From an uncultured Oscillospiraceae bacterium (GTDB taxonomy: Bacteria; Bacillota; Clostridia; Oscillospirales; Oscillospiraceae), in assembly GCA_900762005.1 (NCBI GenBank), contig CAAFEV010000291.1, positions 1 to 6,285 of the forward strand: DNA of 6,285 nt, read 5' to 3'. Of this stretch, positions 1-5,172 are shown piece by piece. The position numbers were made by a program, and so were the translations under genes. The notes beneath the pieces are model-generated. The model saw only the letters and a list, made by a program, of their open reading frames with translations. It did not search any database and was not told the origin of the DNA. Numbering within the stretch: position 1 is the first letter of the stretch; every line of letters begins with the position of its first letter.

Positions 1-969
1 GTATGGGCGTCGGGTGGATATGACTATAGCGAGTGGGTTGCGTTTACCGTGATAGAAAAACACAATTATACGGCGGTTATCACTGCGGCATCTTGTATTA
101 GTCCGGGTTTTACAACCCACACCTGCACCGTCTGCGGAGACAGCTATAAAGACAGCTACACGAACGCGCTTGGGCACGATATGATTACGGACGCTGCCCT
201 TGCCCCCACCTGCACGAAAACCGGCTTGACGGAGGGCAGTCATTGCAGTCGCTGTGATTACGGGATTGCACAGTCATCGATTGACGCATTGGGGCACGCA
301 TGGAACGCGGGGACGGTCACGACTGCGCCGACAGCGACCGAAAAGGGTGTAATGACCTACGCTTGTACCCGATGCTCTTCTACGAAAACCGAGGATATTC
401 CTGCGAAGGGCGAAAGCGATAATCCCTTCAAAGATGTTCCCGAGGGCAAGTGGTACGCCGATGCGGTCAAATTTGCCTATACCAACAATCTGTTCGGCGG
501 TACTTCCAATACGACCTTCTCGCCCGACGGCAACATGACTCGCGGGATGCTGGTCACCGTCCTGTGGCGCTTGGAGGGCAAGCCCGCCCCGACGGGCAGC
601 AATTCCTTCAAAGATGTCGCGGCAGGGAAGTATTACACGGAAGCGGTCACATGGGCGGCGGAAAATGAGATTGTCGGCGGCGTCGGCAACGGCAAATTCG
701 ACCCGAACGGCAATGTGACCCGCGAGCAAATGGCGGCAATTCTTTACCGTTACGCGGGCAAGAAGGGTTATAACATAAGCAAACGCGCCGATTTGACGAG
801 CTACCCCGATGCAAACAAAATATCCAGCTTCGCCAAGGACGCGCTTTCGTGGGCAAACGCCGAAGGACTGATTAACGGCTCGAACGGCAAGCTCTTACCC
901 AAGGGCAACGCCACCCGCGCCCAAGTTGCCGCGATTCTTATGCGGTATGTGCAGAACATCACCCGATAA
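1..969 (+). CDS. SLH-domain cell-surface protein, C-terminal part (5' truncated)
   Basis: The frame is open from base 1 to the TAA at 967-969, so this is the last 322 codons of a longer gene; the GTG at 49 is internal and not the true start. Residues are counted from base 1. Residues 21-137 form three imperfect repeats of about 40 residues. The first two end in ALGH, and each carries a CxxC pair (C42/C45, C82/C85, C122/C125) with an extra upstream Cys in the first two. Such repeats are common in Clostridia surface proteins; metal binding or disulfide formation is possible but unproven. Three S-layer homology domains follow, at about 141-195, 201-256 and 262-318. SLH domains bind pyruvylated secondary cell-wall polymer and hold proteins on the outer surface. 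The key motif reads TRGM (180-183, atypical), TREQ (240-243) and TRAQ (305-308). The catalytic or adhesive part, if any, lies upstream of the window. The anchor call is secure; the protein's function is unknown. Confidence 0.93.
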   Translation, partial: VWASGGYDYSEWVAFTVIEKHNYTAVITAASCISPGFTTHTCTVCGDSYKDSYTNALGHDMITDAALAPTCTKTGLTEGSHCSRCDYGIAQSSIDALGHAWNAGTVTTAPTATEKGVMTYACTRCSSTKTEDIPAKGESDNPFKDVPEGKWYADAVKFAYTNNLFGGTSNTTFSPDGNMTRGMLVTVLWRLEGKPAPTGSNSFKDVAAGKYYTEAVTWAAENEIVGGVGNGKFDPNGNVTREQMAAILYRYAGKKGYNISKRADLTSYPDANKISSFAKDALSWANAEGLINGSNGKLLPKGNATRAQVAAILMRYVQNITR

Positions 970-983
970 ATCGGAAATCCTCG

Positions 984-1132
984 TGTAGGGCAAGGGCTCT
1001 GCTCTTGCCTTTCACCTCATATCGAAAAGCTGTCCGATATTTCAACGTTAAAACTGACAAATACGAAATTCTGACAAACTATATGCGTTTTGAAAAATTT
1101 TGAAACGGCAAGAGCAGAGCCCTTGCCCTACA
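984..1132. repeat. 149-bp MITE-like inverted repeat with 26-bp perfect arms
   Basis: Bases 984-1009 and 1107-1132 are exact reverse complements over 26 bases; the outer ends read TGTAGGG and CCCTACA. Each arm is itself partly palindromic (GGCAAG...CTTGCC), so each can also fold alone, for example 987-1011. The 97-base core is clearly AT-rich, unlike the GC-rich flanks. It contains a 6-bp inverted repeat (1019-1024 with 1035-1040) and a direct repeat CTGACAAA (1054-1061, 1071-1078). I see no target-site duplication and no coding capacity. It could be a non-autonomous mobile repeat, or a 3'-end structure for the upstream gene. The left hairpin is followed only by TTTC, so it would be a weak terminator. 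Confidence 0.7.
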
Positions 1133-1191
1133 AAGGACGGATTACAGCGTCTGCGGGAATAACCTCCCGCAGGCGCTGCGTCTTTGTAGGG
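1126..1191. repeat. 66-bp palindrome with CCCTACAAAG/CTTTGTAGGG arms
   Basis: CCCTACAAAG (1126-1135) is the exact reverse complement of CTTTGTAGGG (1182-1191). Inside sits a 14-pair hairpin: CAGCG (1145-1149) with CGCTG (1174-1178), a T.G wobble, and CTGCGGGA (1151-1158) with TCCCGCAG (1165-1172), closed by a 6-base loop. The left arm overlaps the right arm of the 984-1132 element, so the two share the TGTAGGG end. No T-run follows, so it does not look like an intrinsic terminator. It resembles REP/BIME-like extragenic palindromes in form. Confidence 0.65.
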
Positions 1192-1328
1192 AGCGGTCTT
1201 GTCCTGTTGCAGCATCGGCTCTGTCAGCGTGCGCAAAGCGTACGCGCCAATCGCCGTGATTCCGCCACTCGCTCGCCTTCCTTGGCTCTGCCACCGGCAG
1301 CGGTCGGCTCGCTCCCCGTTCCGCATTT

Positions 1329-1356
1329 CCCCCGTTTTCCCCTCGTCCCCTGTCCC
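1329..1356 (-). other. G-quadruplex motif on the minus strand
   Basis: The + strand has C-runs of 5, 4, 4 and 3 at 1329-1333, 1339-1342, 1347-1350 and 1354-1356. On the minus strand this gives four G-runs of at least three with spacers of 3, 4 and 5 bases, which fits the standard G3N1-7 rule. It lies in a pyrimidine-biased stretch about 160 bases upstream of the operon promoter. Folding in vivo is not shown. Confidence 0.45.
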
Positions 1357-1366
1357 GCCGCAGCGT

Positions 1367-1423
1367 GGCTCCACCTGATAGGGGAGCCAGCACAAAGCAC
1401 CTAAGGGAGAGAACTCCCGGTGC
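1367..1423. repeat. Pair of adjacent hairpins flanked by GCAGCG
   Basis: Hairpin one pairs GGCTCC (1367-1372) with GGAGCC (1383-1388), plus CCT (1374-1376) with AGG (1380-1382) and one bulged A. Hairpin two pairs GCACC (1397-1401) with GGTGC (1419-1423), and GGGAG (1405-1409) with CTCCC (1414-1418), around an AGAA loop and a TAA bulge. The unit is bracketed by GCAGCG at 1360-1365 and 1422-1427. It could be a decayed mobile palindrome or a small structured RNA; I cannot tell which. Confidence 0.45.
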
Positions 1424-1515
1424 AGCGATATTTCAATTCATCGGCGACACCTTAATTCTAATATTCTTTTATGTTGCCCCCCGCTGCCCTTTCGCCGTTT
1501 CCGGCGGAAAGCCAC

Positions 1516-1545
1516 TTGACCCTTGCCGTGCCGTTATGCTATACT
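1516..1545 (+). promoter_or_regulatory. Sigma-A promoter with extended -10, upstream of the operon
   Basis: TTGACC (1516-1521) and TATACT (1540-1545) are separated by 18 bases, and a TGC triplet (1537-1539) directly before the -10 box makes it an extended -10. Transcription would start near 1551-1553, leaving a leader of about 30 bases before the ATG at 1581. This is the only good promoter I found for the genes from 1581 to 5048. Confidence 0.75.
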
Positions 1546-1580
1546 GTTAGCAGCTTGTTTATGAAAAGAGCGAGAAAATC

Positions 1581-2711
1581 ATGCTTTACTTTGACAATGC
1601 CGCGACGTCGTTTCCGAAGGCGGCGGGCGTGGGCGAGGCGATGAAAACCTATATCGACTGCGTGGGCGTGAATGTCAACCGCGGCGTGTATGCCCCGGCG
1701 CAGGAGGCGGCTTTGACGGTGCTCACCCTACGCGAGCGGCTGTGCAAGCTCTTTCACCATCCGGATTTAACCCATGTGGTACTGACCGCCGGAGCAACTG
1801 CCGCGTTGAATTTTGCCATCAAGGGCTTTTTGCGCCCCGGCGACCATGTGCTGGTCAGCTCGTTGGAGCACAATGCCGTCATGCGCCCGCTGGTGCAGCT
1901 CGGCGTTGCCTTTGACCGCGTGCCCTGTGACAGCGAGGGGCGGCTGCTGCCCGATGCCGTTGAACCGCTGATTCGTCCGAACACGCGCCTGTTCGTCCTT
2001 ACTCACGCCTCGAACGTCTGCGGAACGATACAGGATGTCGCCGCTGTTTCAGCGTTATGTAAACTTTACAAGGTCGCGCTACTGCTTGACGCGGCACAGA
2101 CGGCGGGGCATTTTCCGATTGATTTTACCGCGCTTGGCTTGAGCGCGATGGCAATCCCTGCGCACAAGGGGCTGTTGGGACCGCAGGGCATCGGCGCGCT
2201 GCTGCTCACGCCGGAATTTGCGGCGCAATGCGAACCGCTGATTACCGGCGGAACGGGCAGCGTTTCCGACTCCGAGTCTCTGCCACCCTATTTGCCCGAC
2301 CGCTTCGAATCAGGCACAGCAAACCTGCCCGGTGTCTACGGCTGGAATGCCGCTTTGGATTATGTAAACCAAATTGGTGTCGATACGCTACAGTCGCACG
2401 AGCAGGCACTGACCCGTCAATTTCTACAAGGGCTATCCGCCGCCGAGCAGATCGCCTGTCCCGGCACCCGCGAAGCGCAAGGGCGCGTAGGTGTCATCGC
2501 GGTCGATTTTCTGCGGCACGACAACGCCGAAATTGCCGACCGCCTTGCCACGGAGTACGGCATCTTAACCCGCTGCGGGCTGCACTGCGCTCCGGCGGCG
2601 CACAGGGCACTCGGCACCTTCCCGCGTGGAGTTGTACGCTTTTCCGTCGGCCATAAAACCACTGCCGACGAGGTAACCGCCGTGCTTGCGGCAATTCGGG
2701 CACTCGCCTGA
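1581..2711 (+). CDS. Class V aminotransferase / cysteine desulfurase-family PLP enzyme
   Basis: This 376-residue cytoplasmic PLP enzyme has the length and motifs of stand-alone cysteine desulfurase-like proteins (the EF2568-type family). These take sulfur, or selenium, from cysteine or selenocysteine as an enzyme-bound persulfide. Visible landmarks are the N-terminal YFDNAATSFPK; H97 in SSLEHN, expected to stack on PLP; the HASNVCGT loop with N144; D170 and Q173 in LLDAAQ; the Schiff-base lysine K196 in AHKGLLGPQGIG; RFESGTANLPG (241-251); and the persulfide cysteine C336 in GLHCAP. R353 probably binds the substrate carboxylate. A second cysteine, C332, gives a CGLHC sequence. The ATG at 1581 matches the usual family N-terminus; its ribosome binding site is weak (purine-rich 1567-1575). 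It starts the probable operon, 18 bases before the SDR gene. No suf, isc or selD partner is visible, so the sulfur acceptor is unknown. Confidence 0.9.
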   Translation: MLYFDNAATSFPKAAGVGEAMKTYIDCVGVNVNRGVYAPAQEAALTVLTLRERLCKLFHHPDLTHVVLTAGATAALNFAIKGFLRPGDHVLVSSLEHNAVMRPLVQLGVAFDRVPCDSEGRLLPDAVEPLIRPNTRLFVLTHASNVCGTIQDVAAVSALCKLYKVALLLDAAQTAGHFPIDFTALGLSAMAIPAHKGLLGPQGIGALLLTPEFAAQCEPLITGGTGSVSDSESLPPYLPDRFESGTANLPGVYGWNAALDYVNQIGVDTLQSHEQALTRQFLQGLSAAEQIACPGTREAQGRVGVIAVDFLRHDNAEIADRLATEYGILTRCGLHCAPAAHRALGTFPRGVVRFSVGHKTTADEVTAVLAAIRALA

Positions 2712-2712
2712 C

Positions 2713-2722
2713 AAGGAAAGGA
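2713..2722 (+). promoter_or_regulatory. Ribosome binding site of the SDR gene
   Basis: AAGGAAAGGA begins one base after the upstream stop codon. Its AAAGGA part ends 7 bases before the ATG at 2730, which supports that start and tight coupling of the two genes. Confidence 0.75.
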
Positions 2723-2729
2723 TATTACG

Positions 2730-3518
2730 ATGAGAATTGCAATTATCACAGGCGCAAGCTCCGGCATGGGACTGGAATTTGTCCGTCAGCTTCCGCAATG
2801 GGAGAAATTTGATGAGCTTTGGGTCATCGCCCGCCGCTCTGAGCGGTTGGAGGCACTGCGCGAGGAGCTATCGCTGCCCGTGCGCCCGATTTCGCTCGAT
2901 TTGACCGCGCCGGATGCCTTGGAGCACTATGCCAATCTGCTCGACGCGGCAAAGCCGGAGGTTGGCTTGCTGGCGAATATTGCGGGCTTCGGCAAGTTCG
3001 GACGCTACGACCAAATCCCGCTTGCGGACACGCTCGGTATGATTGACCTGAACTGCAAAGCGTTGGTCGCCATGACAACGCTGACCCTGCCGTATATGAA
3101 GCGCGGGGCGAAGCTGCTCAATCTGGACTCGCTTTCGGCATTTCAGCCCGTGCCGTATCTGAACGTCTACGCGGCAAGCAAGGCATTTGTGCTGAGCTAT
3201 ACCCGTGCTCTGGCACGGGAGCTGCGACCGCGTGGTATTCGCGTGATGGCGGTCAACCCCGGCTGGGTCAAAACCGAGTTTTTTGACCGTGCTTTGCAGA
3301 CAAGCAACAACGCTGTTACCTATTACAACCGCCTGTACGAGGCAAAAGACGTGATGTCAACCGCATTGAAAGACCTGTACCGCACGAAAAAAGATGTTTC
3401 CATCCACGGGCTTCCGGTGCGCAATCAGGTGCGAATGGTGAAGCTGCTGCCGCACCGTCTCGTGATGAACGTCTGGATGAAGCAGCAAAAGCACAGCAAA
3501 CTGCCGGACGAAAATTGA
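2730..3518 (+). CDS. Short-chain dehydrogenase/reductase (SDR)
   Basis: This is a 262-residue classical SDR, a Rossmann-fold NAD(P)(H)-dependent oxidoreductase of unknown substrate. The cofactor motif TGASSGMG is at residues 7-14. ARRSERL (34-40) after the second strand is basic, which in this family favours NADP(H). The NNAG motif appears as NIAG (83-86). N108 is the likely active-site Asn. The catalytic triad fits exact spacing: S134, then Y147 and K151 in YAASK. NPG (176-178) follows as expected. There is no signal peptide, so it should be cytoplasmic. The C-terminal basic stretch (about 217-256, including KLLPHRLVMNVWMKQQ) is longer than in minimal SDRs and may shape the substrate site or contact membrane; that is inference. 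The gene sits 18 bases after the PLP enzyme gene with its own strong ribosome binding site. The family assignment is secure; the reaction is not known. Confidence 0.93.
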   Translation: MRIAIITGASSGMGLEFVRQLPQWEKFDELWVIARRSERLEALREELSLPVRPISLDLTAPDALEHYANLLDAAKPEVGLLANIAGFGKFGRYDQIPLADTLGMIDLNCKALVAMTTLTLPYMKRGAKLLNLDSLSAFQPVPYLNVYAASKAFVLSYTRALARELRPRGIRVMAVNPGWVKTEFFDRALQTSNNAVTYYNRLYEAKDVMSTALKDLYRTKKDVSIHGLPVRNQVRMVKLLPHRLVMNVWMKQQKHSKLPDEN

Positions 3519-3521
3519 GCG

Positions 3522-3539
3522 CACTGTCCCCGGACAGTG
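3522..3539. repeat. Perfect 8-bp palindrome between the SDR and lipoprotein genes
   Basis: CACTGTCC (3522-3529) pairs exactly with GGACAGTG (3532-3539) around two C bases, starting 4 bases after the SDR stop. No T-run follows on the + strand, so it is not a typical terminator. It could be an operator, an RNA processing or stability hairpin, or a weak attenuator within the operon. Confidence 0.6.
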
Positions 3540-3564
3540 AAATAAAAAGATTGGAGAAAGAACT

Positions 3565-4344
3565 ATGAAACGAACCCTAGCCCTTGCACTATCCCTTATC
3601 TTGCTGCTCTCTCTGCTTTGCGCGTGTTCAAAGGAGGAGTCCGCCCCCTCAAACAGCCTGCTCGGCACATGGCGCGAGAAGGACGGCACCGGAACGCTGT
3701 TTTTTGCCGCCGACCTGACCGGCACCGCCGGAGAGGTATCCTTTCTGACAGACGGCGATTTTTCCGCCTACACTTATCAGACCGAGGGCGGGGAGCTGCG
3801 CTTTACAAATGCCGCGAAACAGGAGGTTGTCACAGCCTATGTGCTGAACGGCGACGAGCTGAAAATCACCCTTGACGGCAACACCGATGTTTACCTGCGT
3901 GTCTCCTCCGACGGAAAGCAGCCCGATGACAGCAACGCGCCGCAGACAGGCAAGCAGCCGGACGCCACCGCGCCGACGCAGGACGCCAATTCCGCGGAGA
4001 CCACCGTGCAGCCGGAGGTGACAACCACGCCGGAGCCGACCACCCCGCCCGAACCGACAACGCCGTCAGATGCCGAAATCATCGACTTTCTGTTGGGCAG
4101 CTGGTCTGCTAACTATCAAGGTGCCTTGCTAACCTATACCTTTGAGGCAGGCGGCACCGGCGTTGCCGCAATCGGTCCGATTGCCGTGCCCATTACCTAC
4201 AGCGTTTCCGACGGCATCATCACCGTTACCGCTACCGCCTTCGGCGACACCGAAACGGGCAGCGCAGCCTATGACGCAACCGCCGACACGCTCACGCTGG
4301 TCAAGGCAGACGGCGACACGCTGATCATGACCCGCGTCTCATAA
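3565..4344 (+). CDS. Two-domain lipoprotein with Pro/Thr-rich linker
   Basis: This 259-residue protein should be exported and lipid-anchored to the outer face of the membrane. Residues 1-20 form a signal peptide with a basic start (MKR) and a long hydrophobic core, ending in the lipobox LCAC with C21 as the lipidated residue. Two similar beta-rich domains follow. Domain A (about 32-113) begins LLGTW and ends VYLRV; domain B (about 176-258) begins LLGSW and ends LIMTRV. They share the order LLG[TS]W, a TxxF strand with a GTG turn, a Y[TS]Y-like strand and a closing LTL strand. This resembles the DUF5640-like small beta domains of Clostridia lipoproteins. The linker (about 116-170) is rich in Pro, Thr and Asp and contains PEPTTP twice (156-161, 162-167), as expected for a wall-spanning spacer. 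The start is set by TTGGAGAAAG (3551-3560) upstream of ATG. No catalytic residues are recognised; a binding or structural role is likely but unproven. Confidence 0.88.
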   Translation: MKRTLALALSLILLLSLLCACSKEESAPSNSLLGTWREKDGTGTLFFAADLTGTAGEVSFLTDGDFSAYTYQTEGGELRFTNAAKQEVVTAYVLNGDELKITLDGNTDVYLRVSSDGKQPDDSNAPQTGKQPDATAPTQDANSAETTVQPEVTTTPEPTTPPEPTTPSDAEIIDFLLGSWSANYQGALLTYTFEAGGTGVAAIGPIAVPITYSVSDGIITVTATAFGDTETGSAAYDATADTLTLVKADGDTLIMTRVS

Positions 4345-4349
4345 ACGCC

Positions 4350-5048
4350 ATGTGTACCGCATTTGTAAAAAAGGGTAACGACCTGCTCTTCGGCTATAAT
4401 CTCGACCTGTCTGCGACGGGCTGGGATTACAAAATTGTCGCCAAGCCCGATATATTCTACATCGGCATCAAGGTCGGCGCGACGCGCTACAAAACCCACG
4501 GCGTCAACAAAAACGGCGCGTTCGGCAACCTGCCGTATATGAACGACCCGACCAAGGGTGTTTATCGGCGCGGTACACAGTACCGGCGGTTGGATTTGCT
4601 GATTGGCAACTATATCTCCGGCAAGCTTTCCTATGCGGAGCTGCTGCGGATTGCCTCGGAAAAGGAGCTGGTCAATGTACCGAATGCCTCGATGCACAGT
4701 CTGATTGCGGACGGCGAGGGGCATATTGCGATACTGGAGCCGGGTCTGGGGTGCCGGGAGCTTACGGAGGATTATGCCGTCATGAGCAACTTCCCGCTGC
4801 TGGAGCCGCTCGGCGACTGTGAAAATCCCTTTTACGGCAAAGCGCGTTATGACAGGGGCGTGGCGCGACTCGAGGACAGCGGCGCGGACTTTACCGCCGA
4901 GGACGGCCTACGGCTGTTGTCGGAGCTGACGCAGGACGAGCCGTGGGCGACCCGTGTCTCCTTTGTCTATTCCGCGAACCGCAACACGGTCTACTACACC
5001 CTGAACCGCGATTTTTCAAAAATTTTCACCTGTTCGTTTGCTCGCTGA
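4350..5048 (+). CDS. Choloylglycine hydrolase-type (C59) linear amide C-N hydrolase, short form
   Basis: This 232-residue protein fits the Ntn hydrolases of the choloylglycine hydrolase/penicillin V acylase family, which cut linear amide bonds using an N-terminal cysteine. The sequence starts MCTAF, so removal of Met exposes C2 as nucleophile; this fixes the start at 4350. Other landmarks are FGYNLDL (14-20, D19 conserved); GVNKNG (51-56) with N60 a candidate oxyanion residue; DGEGHIAILEP (121-131); VMSNFP (144-149) with N147; and R202 in TRVSFVYS. In bile salt hydrolases the FGYN motif reads FGRN, and that Arg helps the active site; here it is Tyr16. The protein is about 90-100 residues shorter than typical bile salt hydrolases. 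It has no signal peptide, so the site is cytoplasmic. It starts 5 bases after the lipoprotein stop with no visible Shine-Dalgarno, implying translational coupling. The substrate is unknown; an acyl-amide or small peptide-like molecule is plausible. Confidence 0.85.
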   Translation: MCTAFVKKGNDLLFGYNLDLSATGWDYKIVAKPDIFYIGIKVGATRYKTHGVNKNGAFGNLPYMNDPTKGVYRRGTQYRRLDLLIGNYISGKLSYAELLRIASEKELVNVPNASMHSLIADGEGHIAILEPGLGCRELTEDYAVMSNFPLLEPLGDCENPFYGKARYDRGVARLEDSGADFTAEDGLRLLSELTQDEPWATRVSFVYSANRNTVYYTLNRDFSKIFTCSFAR

Positions 5049-5054
5049 ACCGGC

Positions 5055-5090
5055 AACGCCCTCCCCGATGCGTGGGGAGGGCGTTTTTTT
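5055..5090 (+). terminator. Strong intrinsic terminator after the operon
   Basis: ACGCCCTCCCC (5056-5066) pairs perfectly with GGGGAGGGCGT (5074-5084) around a 7-base loop, extendable by A5055 with T5085, and is followed by a run of seven T (5084-5090). It begins 7 bases after the hydrolase stop codon and closes the transcription unit that starts near 1551. Confidence 0.95.
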
Positions 5091-5111
5091 CGTAAAATTC
5101 ACATTTTACCG

Positions 5112-5140
5112 TTTCCTTTTCCCAGCAAGTATGTTATGAT
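5112..5140 (+). promoter_or_regulatory. Extended -10 promoter of the nuclease gene
   Basis: TATGAT (5135-5140) is preceded directly by TGT (5132-5134), giving an extended -10. Seventeen bases upstream, TTTCCT (5112-5117) is only a poor -35 match, which extended -10 promoters tolerate. It lies between the terminator and the ATG at 5173, so the nuclease is a separate transcription unit. The region is AT-rich relative to the surrounding genes. Confidence 0.7.
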
Positions 5141-5158
5141 ATAAAGTAATCGATAAAA

Positions 5159-5164
5159 AAGGAG
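5159..5164 (+). promoter_or_regulatory. Ribosome binding site of the nuclease gene
   Basis: AAGGAG ends 8 bases before the ATG at 5173. It is the best Shine-Dalgarno match in the window and fixes the start ahead of the signal peptide. Confidence 0.85.
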
Positions 5165-5172
5165 TTCTTTTC

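Larger units (their letters stand above)
970..1580. other. Gene-free spacer rich in palindromes
   Basis: These 611 bases hold no coding frame I can support on either strand. The open frames present give Arg/Cys-rich or Pro-rich translations without domains, good start sites or ribosome binding sites. The left part (984-1132) is a long inverted repeat with an AT-rich core. It is joined to a second palindrome (1126-1191), then a GC-rich pyrimidine-biased stretch (about 1191-1360), then two hairpins (1367-1423), and finally the promoter of the next gene. The mosaic look suggests insertion of short repeats between the surface-protein gene and the operon. No transposase remnant is visible. Confidence 0.75.

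Noticed and set aside
987..1012. Hairpin after the SLH gene as an intrinsic terminator
   Set aside because: The stem is reasonable but is followed only by TTTC, not a proper T-run, so it was kept as part of the repeat.
1048..1395. Minus-strand open frame of 115 codons in the spacer
   Set aside because: The translation is Arg/Gly/Cys-rich with no domain, it spans the palindromes and GC-rich repeat region, and it has no convincing ribosome binding site.
1090..1404. Plus-strand open frames in the spacer (1090-1404 and 1365-1550)
   Set aside because: They run through the hairpins, lack ribosome binding sites, and have low-complexity Arg/Ser/Pro-rich or unrecognisable translations.
1561..1644. 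27-codon Arg-rich frame with ATG at 1561 overlapping the start of the PLP enzyme gene
   Set aside because: It has no ribosome binding site and its Arg content comes from the GC-rich coding sequence read out of frame; the family N-terminus at 1581 explains the region.
3515..3546. Separate promoter for the lipoprotein gene (TTGAGC with an AATAAA -10)
   Set aside because: The spacer would be 20 bases and both boxes are poor; co-transcription from 1516-1545 is simpler.
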